The notes: generated by a model from the letters alone, not told the origin. A stretch of 40,326 bases of DNA from Lachnospiraceae bacterium (GCA_017448845.1 JAFSKT010000215.1:1-40326); one strand, 5' to 3'; positions 9,145-18,079 are shown, counted from the stretch's first letter. Program-made: numbers and translations.

Positions 9145-10275
9145 TTATCTGCCTTTCTGCTCTTTTACATTATACACGAAAGCGAGGACTTCCGCTACTG
9201 CCTGATAGAGCTCCGGCGGGATCATGCTTCCCAGCTCCACGTTATGATATATCATACGGGCAAGGGGCTTGTTTTCAACGATCTCCACCTCATTTTCCCG
9301 GGCGATATCCTTTATCTTCTGAGCCAGAAGATCTGCGCCCTTCGCCACAACTATGGGCGCCGTGGCAATCTCCAGGTCATATTTCAGTGCTACCGCAAAA
9401 TGCGTAGGGTTTGTGATTACCACATCCGCCTGGGGAATGGCCTGCATCATACGCCTCTGGCTCACTTCCCTCATCTTCTGACGGATCTTGCCCTTGATCT
9501 GGGGATCTCCTTCGGAATTCTTGTATTCATCCTTTACTTCCTGCTTGGTCATCATCATGTCCTTGTGGAACTTCCACTTACGGTAAGCATAGTCCGCAAC
9601 GCCCACAACGATGTAAAGGATGGCTATCCTGAACCCCATGTCCAGCACTGTCTCCAGAACCAGACCCACTCCCTCCTTTAAGGAGATATTTTCAAGGAGC
9701 AGTATCATTCCCACCTTGTCCCGGAGGGTGATATAGGCCATATAACCTATAACAAATATCTTTACCACGGATTTCAACAGCTCAAAGAGCTTCTCCATGG
9801 AAAAAAGCCTTTTAACCCCGCTTAAGGGGGAGAGCTTATTGAATTTCGGTGCAAGAGGCTTTGCGGTGGGTGCCCACTTGACCTGCAGCAGATTGACTAT
9901 AACGGATACAGTAAAACCCGTAAGCAGCACCGGCAGCAATATGAGCAGAAGCTGCAGTGCGCATCTGTTGATATAATTGCAAAAATCCCTGACGCTTAAG
10001 TTTCCCCCGGTCTGGACTATCTGGGAAGGTATGCCCTCATACACCCAGGTAAACATTTCCATAAACCTGGTTCCCATGTAAAAACCGATGATCCTTAAGA
10101 GCAGAAAGACCATTACCAGGCTGATGGCGTGATTCAGCTCCTGGCTTTTGGCAACCTGACCCTCTTTTCTGGCATCTGTCAGCTTTTTATGGGTAGGTTC
10201 CTCGGTCTTTTCCCCTCCCTCTCCGTCTCCGAAGAACTGGAGGTTAAGTTTGATCCTCAGGAGCTCATCGTTCAT
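9145..10275 (-). CDS. flhB: FlhB, export substrate-specificity switch
   Basis: FlhB is the export-gate protein that switches secretion from rod/hook to filament substrates after FliK signals hook completion. Four membrane segments lie at about 48-230, followed by the cytoplasmic domain with the autocleavage motif NPTH at residues 289-292. Length 376 is typical. The start overlaps the fliR stop by 4 nt (ATGA), indicating coupled translation. FlhB and FliR are separate here, not fused. Confidence 0.97.
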   Translation of the reverse strand: MNDELLRIKLNLQFFGDGEGGEKTEEPTHKKLTDARKEGQVAKSQELNHAISLVMVFLLLRIIGFYMGTRFMEMFTWVYEGIPSQIVQTGGNLSVRDFCNYINRCALQLLLILLPVLLTGFTVSVIVNLLQVKWAPTAKPLAPKFNKLSPLSGVKRLFSMEKLFELLKSVVKIFVIGYMAYITLRDKVGMILLLENISLKEGVGLVLETVLDMGFRIAILYIVVGVADYAYRKWKFHKDMMMTKQEVKDEYKNSEGDPQIKGKIRQKMREVSQRRMMQAIPQADVVITNPTHFAVALKYDLEIATAPIVVAKGADLLAQKIKDIARENEVEIVENKPLARMIYHNVELGSMIPPELYQAVAEVLAFVYNVKEQKGR

Positions 10276-11060
10276 CCGGTACTAATCACCTCTATCACGT
10301 TGGTTATCATTTTCTTCATCTCCGCGGAGATCATGCCGCTCATAACCGGTATAAGAGATGTGGTCATGATCAGAGCAGTAAAGCCCACGATTATCTTTAG
10401 CTGCACACCCACTGAAAACATATTCATCTGGGGCGCCACCTTTGCCAGTATTCCCAGCACGGAATTAAGGAGCAGCATGGTGGCGTAGATCGGCAGATAT
10501 ATCCTGAATGCAATGATAAAGGCATCCATTATGTATCCGGTCATTACCTTTATCAGATTCTCACTCGGCAGCTGCACGCTTCCTATCGGTATCAGGGTAA
10601 TACCCTCAAAAAACGCCTTCAGGATATAGTGATGCAGGTTTGTGATCATCATTATCAGCATAAATGCGTACTGATACAGGGATCCTGAAAAACCGGTCTG
10701 CTGTCTTGTCATGGGATCAAAGATGCTGACCATGGCAAGTCCTATATCCCTGTCAATGTTCGAACCCGCAAACTGCAGTACGTACATGGACAGGTTCGCC
10801 ACAAAGCCGATGCACACTCCGCATAAAGCCTCTTTCAGCACCAGGAAAAAATATCCCAGAACCGTGTAGTATTCCGGCTCCGCATGGGGCACTATGGCAA
10901 TGTATGCTAAAGATGCCAGGAGGATCGAAAATCCCACCTTCACCCTTTGCGGCACGTTATTCATACTGAAAAACGGCGCCGTTCCAACGAAGCAGCCTAT
11001 ACGGGTAAGCAACAGCAGAAAATACTCCAGATCTTTTATCGAAAAATTATAGCTAAACAT
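10272..11060 (-). CDS. fliR: FliR, flagellar export gate protein
   Basis: FliR is a polytopic export-gate protein that forms the FliPQR pore complex. The 262 residues are rich in hydrophobic helices. The N-terminal DLEYFLLLLTRIGCFVGTAP and the NVPQRVKVGFSILLA pattern are typical of FliR/SpaR/EscT. It lies 13 nt after fliQ and overlaps flhB by 4 nt. Confidence 0.95.
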   Translation of the reverse strand: MFSYNFSIKDLEYFLLLLTRIGCFVGTAPFFSMNNVPQRVKVGFSILLASLAYIAIVPHAEPEYYTVLGYFFLVLKEALCGVCIGFVANLSMYVLQFAGSNIDRDIGLAMVSIFDPMTRQQTGFSGSLYQYAFMLIMMITNLHHYILKAFFEGITLIPIGSVQLPSENLIKVMTGYIMDAFIIAFRIYLPIYATMLLLNSVLGILAKVAPQMNMFSVGVQLKIIVGFTALIMTTSLIPVMSGMISAEMKKMITNVIEVISTG

Positions 11061-11073
11061 AAATTACTGTCTG

Positions 11074-11343
11074 TCACTTAATGTATACGGAAAAATCCTC
11101 CCAAAGCCTCTGTGTAAAGGTCACAATATTGTTCATCATCCAGGGACCTATTACCATGATCCCTGTAAATATGGCGATAACCTTAGGGACAAAGGTAAGG
11201 GTCTGCTCCTGTATGGATGTAACTGTCTGGAAAATAGACACGGTAAGTCCCACCGACAGTGATATAAGTAACAGCGGCGCTGCGGTGGTGATGACCACAT
11301 ACAGTGTACTTCTGATAATGTCCGAAACCATATTTATTGTCAT
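11074..11343 (-). CDS. fliQ: FliQ, flagellar export gate protein
   Basis: The 89-residue, two-helix membrane protein matches FliQ, a subunit of the FliPQR export channel. It shows TAAPLLLISLSVGLTVSIFQ in the first helix and the conserved QEQTLTFVPKV loop. It has a GGAGG site before the ATG. It lies 37 nt after fliP in the conserved fliO-P-Q-R order. Confidence 0.96.
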   Translation of the reverse strand: MTINMVSDIIRSTLYVVITTAAPLLLISLSVGLTVSIFQTVTSIQEQTLTFVPKVIAIFTGIMVIGPWMMNNIVTFTQRLWEDFSVYIK

Positions 11344-11380
11344 TACCGGTCCTCCTTTTTACGACGTATTCAATGCAGTT

Positions 11381-12328
11381 CTAATAAAATGTCTTGACCA
11401 GTGACCCGATCACCAGATTCCAGCCGTCCGCCAGCACGAATAAAAGTATCTTAAAGGGCATGGCGATGGTGGTAGGCGGCAGCATCATCATACCCATACT
11501 CATAAGGGTGGAGGCCACCACCATATCAATGATGATGAAGGGTATATAGATCAGGAAACCTATGATAAAAGCAGTCCTCAGTTCCGAGATCACGAAAGCC
11601 GGGATCAGGATGTAATTGGGGATATCGTCAAGTTCCTCAACCGCATCCAGCTTAGCTATGTCAAGGAAAAGCTGTACATCCCTTTTCTGTGTCTGACCGT
11701 ACATGAACTGGCGCAGGGGTTCCATAGCCCTGTCCTTAAACTCCGCCTGAGTGATCTGCCCTGCTTCAAAAGGCTGTATGGCCTGGGTATTTATCTCATT
11801 TATAGCAGGCTGCATGATGAAGAATGTAAGGAAAAGAGTCAGTCCCATCAGCACCTGGTTGGGAGGAGCAGTCTGGGTACCTATGGCAGTCCTTGTAAAG
11901 TGCATGACTATGATGATCCTGGTAAAGGAGGTCATCATAACAAGCAGGAAGGGCGCCAGGGAGATCATGGTGAGGGTTATAAGTATCCTCAAGGCTCCCG
12001 AGAGATTCCCTCTCTCATCCGTATATGTGATATTTAAGTTGTTTCCGACATTGATTTCCCTTATATCCTGTGCGGTTTCGGAGGTTCCCGGTTCCCGGAT
12101 GACCGTACTTGAGTTATACCTGTTATCCGTAAGGCCCAGATCGTTATAGTTCGGGCTTCTCTCACCCTCCACCGTAACGGTCCTTCCCGTGGATGCACCG
12201 GTATTATTGGTCGTGTTTTCCCCCGCATAAACAGGAATACACAGTATGGTTATAACGTATAAAAGAAAAACGGCTGCACGAAAGAGCACCCGTATTTCCT
12301 TAAAAAGCCTTCCAGCATTCATATTCAT
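11381..12328 (-). CDS. fliP: FliP, flagellar export gate protein
   Basis: FliP forms the export pore with FliQ and FliR. An N-terminal hydrophobic signal segment (about 15-35) is followed by an Asn/Thr-rich stretch to about residue 95. The conserved core then begins, with LTMISLAPFLLVMMTSFTRI and AIGTQTAPPNQVLMGLTLFL. Length 315 is on the long side because of this non-conserved extracytoplasmic segment. The ATG at 12328 overlaps the fliO stop by 4 nt. A second in-frame ATG two codons later is better spaced from GGGA and could be used instead. Confidence 0.95.
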   Translation of the reverse strand: MNMNAGRLFKEIRVLFRAAVFLLYVITILCIPVYAGENTTNNTGASTGRTVTVEGERSPNYNDLGLTDNRYNSSTVIREPGTSETAQDIREINVGNNLNITYTDERGNLSGALRILITLTMISLAPFLLVMMTSFTRIIIVMHFTRTAIGTQTAPPNQVLMGLTLFLTFFIMQPAINEINTQAIQPFEAGQITQAEFKDRAMEPLRQFMYGQTQKRDVQLFLDIAKLDAVEELDDIPNYILIPAFVISELRTAFIIGFLIYIPFIIIDMVVASTLMSMGMMMLPPTTIAMPFKILLFVLADGWNLVIGSLVKTFY

Positions 12329-12708
12329 TTCCCGTCATTCCGATGAATTATCTCTCCGGCCTTTTCAAGAAATTTCCTGAAATCCGGCTTTTGTATCACT
12401 GTTCCGCTCTCCGTTTCCGGTGGTATGGTAATAGATTCCTCATCAAGCTCACACAGGAAACTGACAGAATCCTTCGACTCCCCCAGTAGAATATACTTAT
12501 CCCCCGCTTTAACAAGGTCTATACTCTTCCCCCCGGATAATCTGACTGATTCCACCACTGTCAGATTGCGGCCGGTCATCTTCTGTTTCTCATACGTACC
12601 GACAAACCTGGTGGTAAGATACGTCACCAGGAGCACAAAAGCAAATATGAGAAGAGCCGAAAACAACTCAGCAATGCCGCCCACACCTGTCAATAGGCAG
12701 AACTCCAT
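12325..12708 (-). CDS. fliO: FliO/FliZ-like flagellar biosynthesis protein
   Basis: The 127-residue protein has one N-terminal membrane helix (about 10-32) and a small cytoplasmic beta domain with VVESVRLSGGKSIDLVKAGDKYILLG, reading as the FliO pattern. FliO assists assembly of the FliPQR complex. Position directly before fliP and a 1-nt overlap with the cheY stop (TAATG) support the call. Sequence conservation in this family is low, so the evidence is mostly topology plus location. Confidence 0.88.
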   Translation of the reverse strand: MEFCLLTGVGGIAELFSALLIFAFVLLVTYLTTRFVGTYEKQKMTGRNLTVVESVRLSGGKSIDLVKAGDKYILLGESKDSVSFLCELDEESITIPPETESGTVIQKPDFRKFLEKAGEIIHRNDGK

Positions 12709-13070
12709 TATCCGACTACTTTCTTAACGGCTTCCAGCACACGCTCAGCCTGGAAAGGCTTAACTATGAAGTCCTTCGCTCCGGCCTGGATGGCCTCAAT
12801 AACCATAGCCTGCTGACCCATGGCGGAACACATTATAACCATGGCTGCGGGATCTGAAGACTTTATCTTTTTAAGCGCCTGGATCCCGTCCATTTCCGGC
12901 ATCGTGATATCCATCAGCACCAGATCCGGTTTAACCTCGGCATATTTCTCAACAGCCTTGGCTCCGTTCTCTGCCTCACCTGCAACATTGTAGCCATTCT
13001 TGGTGAGAATGTCTTTGATCATCATTCTCATGAATGCTGCATCATCACAAATCAGAATGTTTTTAGCCAT
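12708..13070 (-). CDS. cheY: CheY response regulator
   Basis: A single receiver domain of 120 residues. Visible are the acidic pair Asp9-Asp10, phospho-acceptor Asp54 (LVLMDITMPEMDG), conserved Ser82 and Lys104. Phosphorylated by CheA, it binds the switch (FliM/FliY) to change rotation. Phosphate is removed by FliY and CheC, both encoded here. It has a GGGAG ribosome site and is preceded by an AT-rich gap of about 75 nt, unusual in this operon, which may hold an internal promoter. Confidence 0.97.
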   Translation of the reverse strand: MAKNILICDDAAFMRMMIKDILTKNGYNVAGEAENGAKAVEKYAEVKPDLVLMDITMPEMDGIQALKKIKSSDPAAMVIMCSAMGQQAMVIEAIQAGAKDFIVKPFQAERVLEAVKKVVG

Positions 13071-13112
13071 AATTTTTTTCTCCCTGTAATTATTCTTTCT
13101 TACTTACTGGCA

Positions 13113-13118
13113 ATTATA
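13113..13118 (-). promoter_or_regulatory. Possible internal -10 box before cheY
   Basis: A TATAAT hexamer sits on the minus strand in the AT-rich gap upstream of cheY. I find no good -35 at 16-18 nt, so this is a weak candidate. It could give cheY and downstream export genes some independent expression. Confidence 0.25.
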
Positions 13119-13146
13119 CTATATTTTGAGCTACATTACATCATTT

Positions 13147-14442
13147 TTATTTTATGATCTCGGTAACCCTTACACCAAAGCTCTCCTCGATCACTACTAC
13201 CTCGCCCTTGGCCACATATTTTCCGTTTACCAGGACATCGATGGGTTCACCGGCTATCTTATCTAATTATATAATAGTTCCCGGTGCAAAATCAAGGATT
13301 TCATTTATGGATTTATGCGTCCGCCCGAGCTCTACAGTAACTTCGAGAGGAACATCCTTGATAAGCTCGATATTTTCCTGACTCTGGAGAGGATTTATAT
13401 CTCCGGAGAAATTCTGGAAAGTAGCCTGCTGGACATTTACGGGCTGTACCGGCTGCATCATGGGCATTCCCATGCCCATTCCCATCTGAGGGGCCATGCC
13501 CATCTGCGGGGCCATACCCATCTGTGGCGCCATGCCCATTTGAGGATTCATGCCCATTTGGGGATTCATACCCATCTGAGGATTCATTCCCATCTGGCCC
13601 ATGTCCATTCCCTGCTGCATCGGAGGCGGTGCCGCTGGCTGCTGCGGTGCCGGCTGTGGTGCGCTGTCCATTGCTGGAGCAGGTGCAGGTGCAGGAGCTT
13701 CTTCCGCTCCGCCGTCTGCCCCTTCCCCGATGAAGTAGTTGTACAACTCCTTAGCGAAGGGTATGGGGTAGAGCTGCATTATCGAGCTATCCACCAGGTC
13801 GTCGCCTATCTGGAGATCAAAGGATATCTTTACGAAGTCCCCTTCCAGGAAGGCTGCTATGTCTCCCGGTGCTCCGAATTCCCCCAGATCAACCAGGGAA
13901 GCCTCCGGCGGGCTTATGTCAATCATTTTCCCCAACATGGAGGAAAGTGATGTGGCAGCTGATCCCATCATCTGGTTCATGGCCTCTGAAATGGCCGACA
14001 GATGAAGCTCTCCAAGTTCACCCTCGGTATTGGTTCCGTCACCTCCCATCATCAGATCGGTGATGACCTTAACGTCTTTTTCCTTCAATACCAGGATGTT
14101 GGAACCGTCAAGTCCCACTTTGTAATGAATCTGTACGAATACGCAGGGCTTCTCATAATCGTGGACCAGAGTATCCCATGTACATACTTCAACGGTGGGT
14201 GTCGTTATATTGACCTTGCGGTTTACAAGGGAATAGAGCGTGGTCGCCGAGGTTCCCATGCTTATATTAGCAACCTCTCCGACCGCATCTCTTTCGATAT
14301 CTGTTAATAATTCCTCCCCGCCTCCGGAACTACCGGAAGCAGAGGCATCAGCGGAGGCATCAGCGGGAGCTGCATCGCCGTCATCAGCGGCCATGCCGCT
14401 AAGGAGCGAATTTATCTCATCCTGAGACAGCATTCCGTCCAT
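13147..14442 (-). pseudogene. fliY: FliY flagellar switch protein/CheY-P phosphatase, interrupted by in-frame TAA
   Basis: FliY is a C-ring protein combining CheY-P phosphatase and FliN functions. The N-terminus MLSQDEINSLLSGM resembles the CheY-P-binding segment. Two CheC-type ExxN motifs are intact (E56/N59 and E153/N156). A Pro/Met-rich linker with six hexapeptide repeats spans 285-320. A C-terminal SpoA (FliN) domain begins at about 345. Codon 392 is TAA (13267-13269), right after EILDFAPGTII. The same frame then continues for 39 codons ([17 protein letters not shown]... to GVRVTEIIK) and ends at a second TAA (13147-13149). Relatives have Glu at the stop position, so GAA to TAA would explain it. 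As read, the product is 391 residues and lacks half of the FliN fold. It could be a sequencing error, a recent nonsense mutation or readthrough. Confidence 0.85.
13483..13590 (-). repeat. Six 18-bp tandem repeats inside fliY
   Basis: Six consecutive 18-bp units encode the hexapeptides GMNPQM (three copies) and then GMAPQM (three copies), at FliY residues 285-320 in the linker between the CheC-like and FliN parts. The units differ by synonymous and a few non-synonymous changes, so copy number may vary between strains. This is a coding microsatellite, not a CRISPR array. Confidence 0.9.
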
Positions 14443-14446
14443 CTAA

Positions 14447-15427
14447 TTATTCCTCCTCTCTGATGATTGATGTAACCCTGACTGCATAATCATTCTTTAT
14501 GGCTCCGGGAAGTGCGGTAAATTTCCGTATATTTCCCACATAAACATTTAATTCTTCTGCCACCTTGCTGTCCAGCCTTATGATATCGCCGGGCTGCAGA
14601 TTCACAAAATCCTGCACCGAGATGACAGAGCGTCCCAGCACGGCCTTCACCGGCATGGAAACGTGATTTATAAGGTCTTCCAGATGTTCGTGGTAATCTT
14701 CATCATTGCCGTTCTGCATGGTGGAGAACCAGAACTTGGTATTCAGCTTGTCCATGATGGCCTCTAAGGTGATGAAAGGCAGACACACATTCATGAGGCC
14801 CTCAACGTCTCCGATCTTTACGTTCAGGGTAACGATGGAGATCATTTCGGTAGGAGCTATGATCTGGGCGAACTGGGGATTTGTCTCCACCCTCTCAAGT
14901 ACAGGTGAAAGCTCCACCACGTTTCTCCAGGGCTCTCTTAAGAGCCGGACACAGACTACCATTATCTTTTCCAGAATGGAAAGCTCAATATCGGAGTATT
15001 CTCTGCTCTTTTCCAGAGGTTCTCCCTGACCTCCCAACATTCTGTCTATTATAGCAAAACCCAGGTTGCTTGCAAGCTCGATCATCACATTACCGCTCAA
15101 GGGCAGGAAATTGATGATCCCGAGGATAACCGGGTTCGGAAGAGAATTCGAAAATTCCGAGAACGTAAGTGCTTCGGAATTCACCACCGTAACCTGGACA
15201 TTTTTCCTCAGATACACCGGAAGGTTTGTGGATAAAAGTCTTCCGTAGTGCTCGAATATTATCTCAAGAGTCCTTAAGTGCTCTTTTGAGAATTTCGCAG
15301 GACGTTTGAAGTCATAGTCTTTGACAGGCCGTTCATTGGCCTCCTTCATATCGTCTGCGTCAATTTCACCGGAACTGAGACCCGCCAGCAGGGCGTCTAT
15401 TTCATCCTGTGACAGTACATCTGCCAT
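14447..15427 (-). CDS. fliM: FliM flagellar motor switch protein
   Basis: FliM is the C-ring protein that receives CheY-P and contacts FliG. It starts with the CheY-P-binding peptide LSQDEIDALLAGL, followed by the CheC-like middle domain and a C-terminal SpoA domain (about 250-326, with LQPGDIIRLDSKVAEELNVY). Length 326 is normal. It is followed after 4 nt by fliY, the expected partner. Confidence 0.97.
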   Translation of the reverse strand: MADVLSQDEIDALLAGLSSGEIDADDMKEANERPVKDYDFKRPAKFSKEHLRTLEIIFEHYGRLLSTNLPVYLRKNVQVTVVNSEALTFSEFSNSLPNPVILGIINFLPLSGNVMIELASNLGFAIIDRMLGGQGEPLEKSREYSDIELSILEKIMVVCVRLLREPWRNVVELSPVLERVETNPQFAQIIAPTEMISIVTLNVKIGDVEGLMNVCLPFITLEAIMDKLNTKFWFSTMQNGNDEDYHEHLEDLINHVSMPVKAVLGRSVISVQDFVNLQPGDIIRLDSKVAEELNVYVGNIRKFTALPGAIKNDYAVRVTSIIREEE

Positions 15428-15442
15428 AGGTCTTCCTCCCTT

Positions 15443-15979
15443 TTAAGAAATCAGCCAGCTGGAGAAGGACACGCCGGTGATGAACTTTGAATTATACATC
15501 TCCTGAAGTCCCTCCAGTATTCTCTGCTGTATGGCTTCTGTACCCATGGTATTTATCTCATTTAAGGTATAAGAACCGATGACCTTGTTAATCTCATCCT
15601 TGATAAGTCCCACCTGGGCGTCCATGTTGGCACCGTAGGTAGCATAATCGCTGTCCTTGGTATTAAGTGACAGAGTCACACCCACAACAGCGTAGTGAGC
15701 AGTATTATCCTCGGCTTCCGGATCCACCTTCAAAGGAATGGTAAGCTGATCCGCTATATCATAAGGGGAAATATCCGCTATGGATACATTGTTTGCAGCG
15801 CTTGCGATATCCCCGCTTGAAGCAATGCCGAGATCAAGATTAATAGCTCCGCCTATATCGCCCACAAGGGCCAGAACCTTCTGGTTTGTAGGGATTATGG
15901 TGAACATCATTATGCCCGTCATAACGGTATTTACTACCAGAAGAGCAAGTATAATTATGGCTAACAGGTTCTTCTTCAT
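15443..15979 (-). CDS. fliL: FliL-like flagellar basal body protein
   Basis: The 178-residue protein has a short cytoplasmic N-terminus, one membrane helix (about 6-28) and an extracytoplasmic domain ending in the usual FliL C-terminus. FliL associates with stators and supports torque. Its place between motB and fliM is the conserved Gram-positive order. Conservation is modest, so location carries part of the call. Confidence 0.9.
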   Translation of the reverse strand: MKKNLLAIIILALLVVNTVMTGIMMFTIIPTNQKVLALVGDIGGAINLDLGIASSGDIASAANNVSIADISPYDIADQLTIPLKVDPEAEDNTAHYAVVGVTLSLNTKDSDYATYGANMDAQVGLIKDEINKVIGSYTLNEINTMGTEAIQQRILEGLQEMYNSKFITGVSFSSWLIS

Positions 15980-15994
15980 TTCAAGCTCCTTTTA

Positions 15995-16918
15995 TCAGGA
16001 TGCATCTGCCAATTCGTTATAGATCTTTATTTCTACTCTTCTGTTTTTTGCCCTTCCTTCGGGAGTGGAATTGTCCGCTATCGGAACATATTCACCTCTT
16101 CCGCTGTGCTTGATATTGGAAGGATTCAGGTAAGTAGTATCTAAAAGATAATGGAATACACTTAAGGCTCTGGCTCCGGATAGCTCATCATTACTTGCGA
16201 ACATTCCTCTTCCGGAGATGGGCACATTGTCCGTGTGTCCCTCTATTTCTATGGTATCGTTGGCGTATCTCTCAAGTATCTGGCCTAACTTATTTAACAC
16301 CGGATAGGCGTCCTCTTTTATTGTAGCACTTCCCGAGTCAAATAACAACGAGCCGTTCATGGTAAGGAGAACATACTGGCTGGTATAGTCAATGTCTATT
16401 TCCCGGCCAAGGCTGCTCTCTGCTATGGCCTCCTCTATCTTCTCCGCCAGTTCCTCTGACGCCCTGAGCTGGGCTTCAGTAAGCTCTTCCTTGGCTTCCT
16501 GAACCTCTTTGCTCTCCTTTGCACCGGTTGAAGAGTAAGAATCTTCCGATTCCTGCTCTCCTTCCTTTCCGCCGTCAGATTTAAACTCCTCCTGGGTCTC
16601 GGAGTTATTATCTACTTCATTATCCTGCTTGCCGGAGGCACTGACACCCATGGAATTGAAATACTGGCTCAGCTCATTCAACTGGCTGACGCCGTTTGAA
16701 ACCATGACACCGTCCCCGACGGCATTGCCGCCTCCCTGAAAAACGCTGAAGGTCTCCGCAAAGGATTTGGCCACTTCCTCATACTTTGCTGCATCCACGC
16801 TGGACATGGAGAAAAGAAGAACGAAGAAGCAAAGCAGCAGGTTCATCAGGTCTGAGAAGGTCGCGGTCCAGGCTGGTGCGCCCGGCTTAACATCTTCTAC
16901 TGCTTTCTTTTTTGCCAT
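15995..16918 (-). CDS. motB: MotB stator protein
   Basis: MotB anchors the stator to peptidoglycan and carries the proton-binding aspartate. It starts with a basic segment, then the helix TFSDLMNLLLCFFVLLFS, in which Asp23 is the essential residue. A plug/linker region that is acidic and Glu/Ser-rich spans about 95-150. The OmpA-like domain has IEIEGHTDNVP and GRGEYVPIADN then GRAKNRRVEI. Length 307. It lies 13 nt after motA. Confidence 0.97.
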   Translation of the reverse strand: MAKKKAVEDVKPGAPAWTATFSDLMNLLLCFFVLLFSMSSVDAAKYEEVAKSFAETFSVFQGGGNAVGDGVMVSNGVSQLNELSQYFNSMGVSASGKQDNEVDNNSETQEEFKSDGGKEGEQESEDSYSSTGAKESKEVQEAKEELTEAQLRASEELAEKIEEAIAESSLGREIDIDYTSQYVLLTMNGSLLFDSGSATIKEDAYPVLNKLGQILERYANDTIEIEGHTDNVPISGRGMFASNDELSGARALSVFHYLLDTTYLNPSNIKHSGRGEYVPIADNSTPEGRAKNRRVEIKIYNELADAS

Positions 16919-16931
16919 TTATTCTCCCCTA

Positions 16932-17735
16932 TCATTCGCCACCTCCGCCGGCGTCGCCGCCACCTTCACTAAGTGCGGCAGAATCCTTAGGTGACAGATA
17001 TGACTTCAGTTTCTCTTCTATGACACGGGGGTTTTCTCCTGCCTGTATGGATAACAGTCCCTCAACCTGTATCCCTTTAACAGCCATTTCCTCCCCGTTC
17101 TTTCCTTTTAATTTCGTGGCAATAGGAGTACACAGCCAGTTCGCCAGCAGCGAACCGTAATACGTGGTAACCAGCGCCACCGCCATGGAAGGTCCAATGG
17201 ATGACGGGTCTGACAGGTTCTTAAGCATGTTGATAAGTCCGATCAGCGTTCCTATCATTCCCCACGCAGGTCCCATGGATCCAACATCTTCCCAGAATGC
17301 GGCGTTTGCCTTATGTCTTCCTTCCACTGCATCCATTTCCGTTTCCATGATGGCACGTACCAGTTCCGGATCGGTTCCGTCAACCACCAGCATGATGCCC
17401 TTCTTCAAAAACGGATCTTCTATATTTCCCGCAGCTTCTTCCAATGAAAGAAGCCCTTCCTTTCTTGCGATATTGGAAAGGTTGATGATCTGGGTGATGA
17501 TATCACCCGGCTTTACGGTATATGTCTTGAATATCTGCGACGCGGACTTAAGGCCCGTTAAAAAGTCTGCAACGGAACGGCTTGCGAATATGGCAAAGAA
17601 GGCTCCACCGAATGTGATAACCGCAGAGTCACGGTCAAGGAACGACCAGATGGCCGACATTCCGTTGGAACCGGTGATGCCGTAGAACATCAATCCGAAA
17701 CACATTACTAATCCTACTATGGAAGCAATATCCAT
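16932..17735 (-). CDS. motA: MotA stator protein
   Basis: MotA surrounds MotB to form the ion-driven stator. The 267 residues include four membrane helices (two near the N-terminus, two at about 150-205) and a cytoplasmic loop with charged residues contacting FliG. The motif GPAWGMIGTLIGLINML is typical. It lies 21 nt after flbD. I cannot tell from the sequence whether the ion is H+ or Na+. Confidence 0.96.
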   Translation of the reverse strand: MDIASIVGLVMCFGLMFYGITGSNGMSAIWSFLDRDSAVITFGGAFFAIFASRSVADFLTGLKSASQIFKTYTVKPGDIITQIINLSNIARKEGLLSLEEAAGNIEDPFLKKGIMLVVDGTDPELVRAIMETEMDAVEGRHKANAAFWEDVGSMGPAWGMIGTLIGLINMLKNLSDPSSIGPSMAVALVTTYYGSLLANWLCTPIATKLKGKNGEEMAVKGIQVEGLLSIQAGENPRVIEEKLKSYLSPKDSAALSEGGGDAGGGGE

Positions 17736-17756
17736 AACAAACTAAATCCTCTCCGC

Positions 17757-17933
17757 CTAAACCCCTTTTCGGAAAGCCAAAGCAAGGTTTCTTATGTCCA
17801 TCCTGCTCTCTTTAACAATGAGCTTTTTCCCATTCTCAAACGTGATGACCGTATCGGGAGTTTCCTCCACGATCTCAATGTGATCTTCGTTCACAAGGAT
17901 CTTCGTCTCATCCAGCTTCGTAAGCTCTATCAT
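17757..17933 (-). CDS. flbD: FlbD-family small flagellar protein
   Basis: A short gene of 58 codons. The peptide starts MIELTKLDETKILVNEDHIE, then shows VEETPDTVITFENGKKLIV and ends SRMDIRNLALAFRKGV, which matches the small FlbD family found in Gram-positive and spirochaete flagellar operons between flgE and motA. The family's precise role is unknown; this is not the Caulobacter NtrC-type regulator of the same name. The AGGA before the ATG is very close, so ribosome binding looks weak. Confidence 0.9.
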   Translation of the reverse strand: MIELTKLDETKILVNEDHIEIVEETPDTVITFENGKKLIVKESRMDIRNLALAFRKGV

Positions 17934-17994
17934 TCCTGTAAAAAAAGCCCCTTTTTATCGCATTCGACAACAATGACAGGATAAACCACACGAC

Positions 17995-18003
17995 ATTATA
18001 GCA
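17995..18003 (-). promoter_or_regulatory. Extended -10 promoter candidate upstream of flbD
   Basis: The minus strand reads TGCTATAAT, a perfect extended -10 box, giving a start near 17988 and a leader of about 55 nt to flbD. The -35 region at 16-17 nt is only T-rich (TTTTTC or TTTTTT), which an extended -10 can tolerate. It lies just after a hairpin, so it would restart transcription of flbD-motA-motB and the genes after them. Confidence 0.55.
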
Positions 18004-18008
18004 CAAAT

Positions 18009-18033
18009 CCCCGAAGGAAAAAAGCCTTCGGGG
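18009..18033. terminator. 9-bp hairpin in the flgE-flbD gap
   Basis: Positions 18009-18017 and 18025-18033 form a perfect 9-bp GC-rich stem with a 7-nt loop. The clear T-tract (18037-18041) follows on the plus strand. On the minus strand the 3' flank is only ATTTGTG. It may act weakly in either direction, or end a short minus-strand transcript from the promoter at 18080-18108. Confidence 0.5.
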
Positions 18034-18079
18034 AAATTTTTCTGTCTAATCTTCGCTAAACTGATCTGTCTACCCCTAT

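Noticed and set aside
13483..13590. Regular 18-bp repeats resembling a small repeat array
   Set aside because: Repeats are contiguous, coding and without spacers, so they are not CRISPR.
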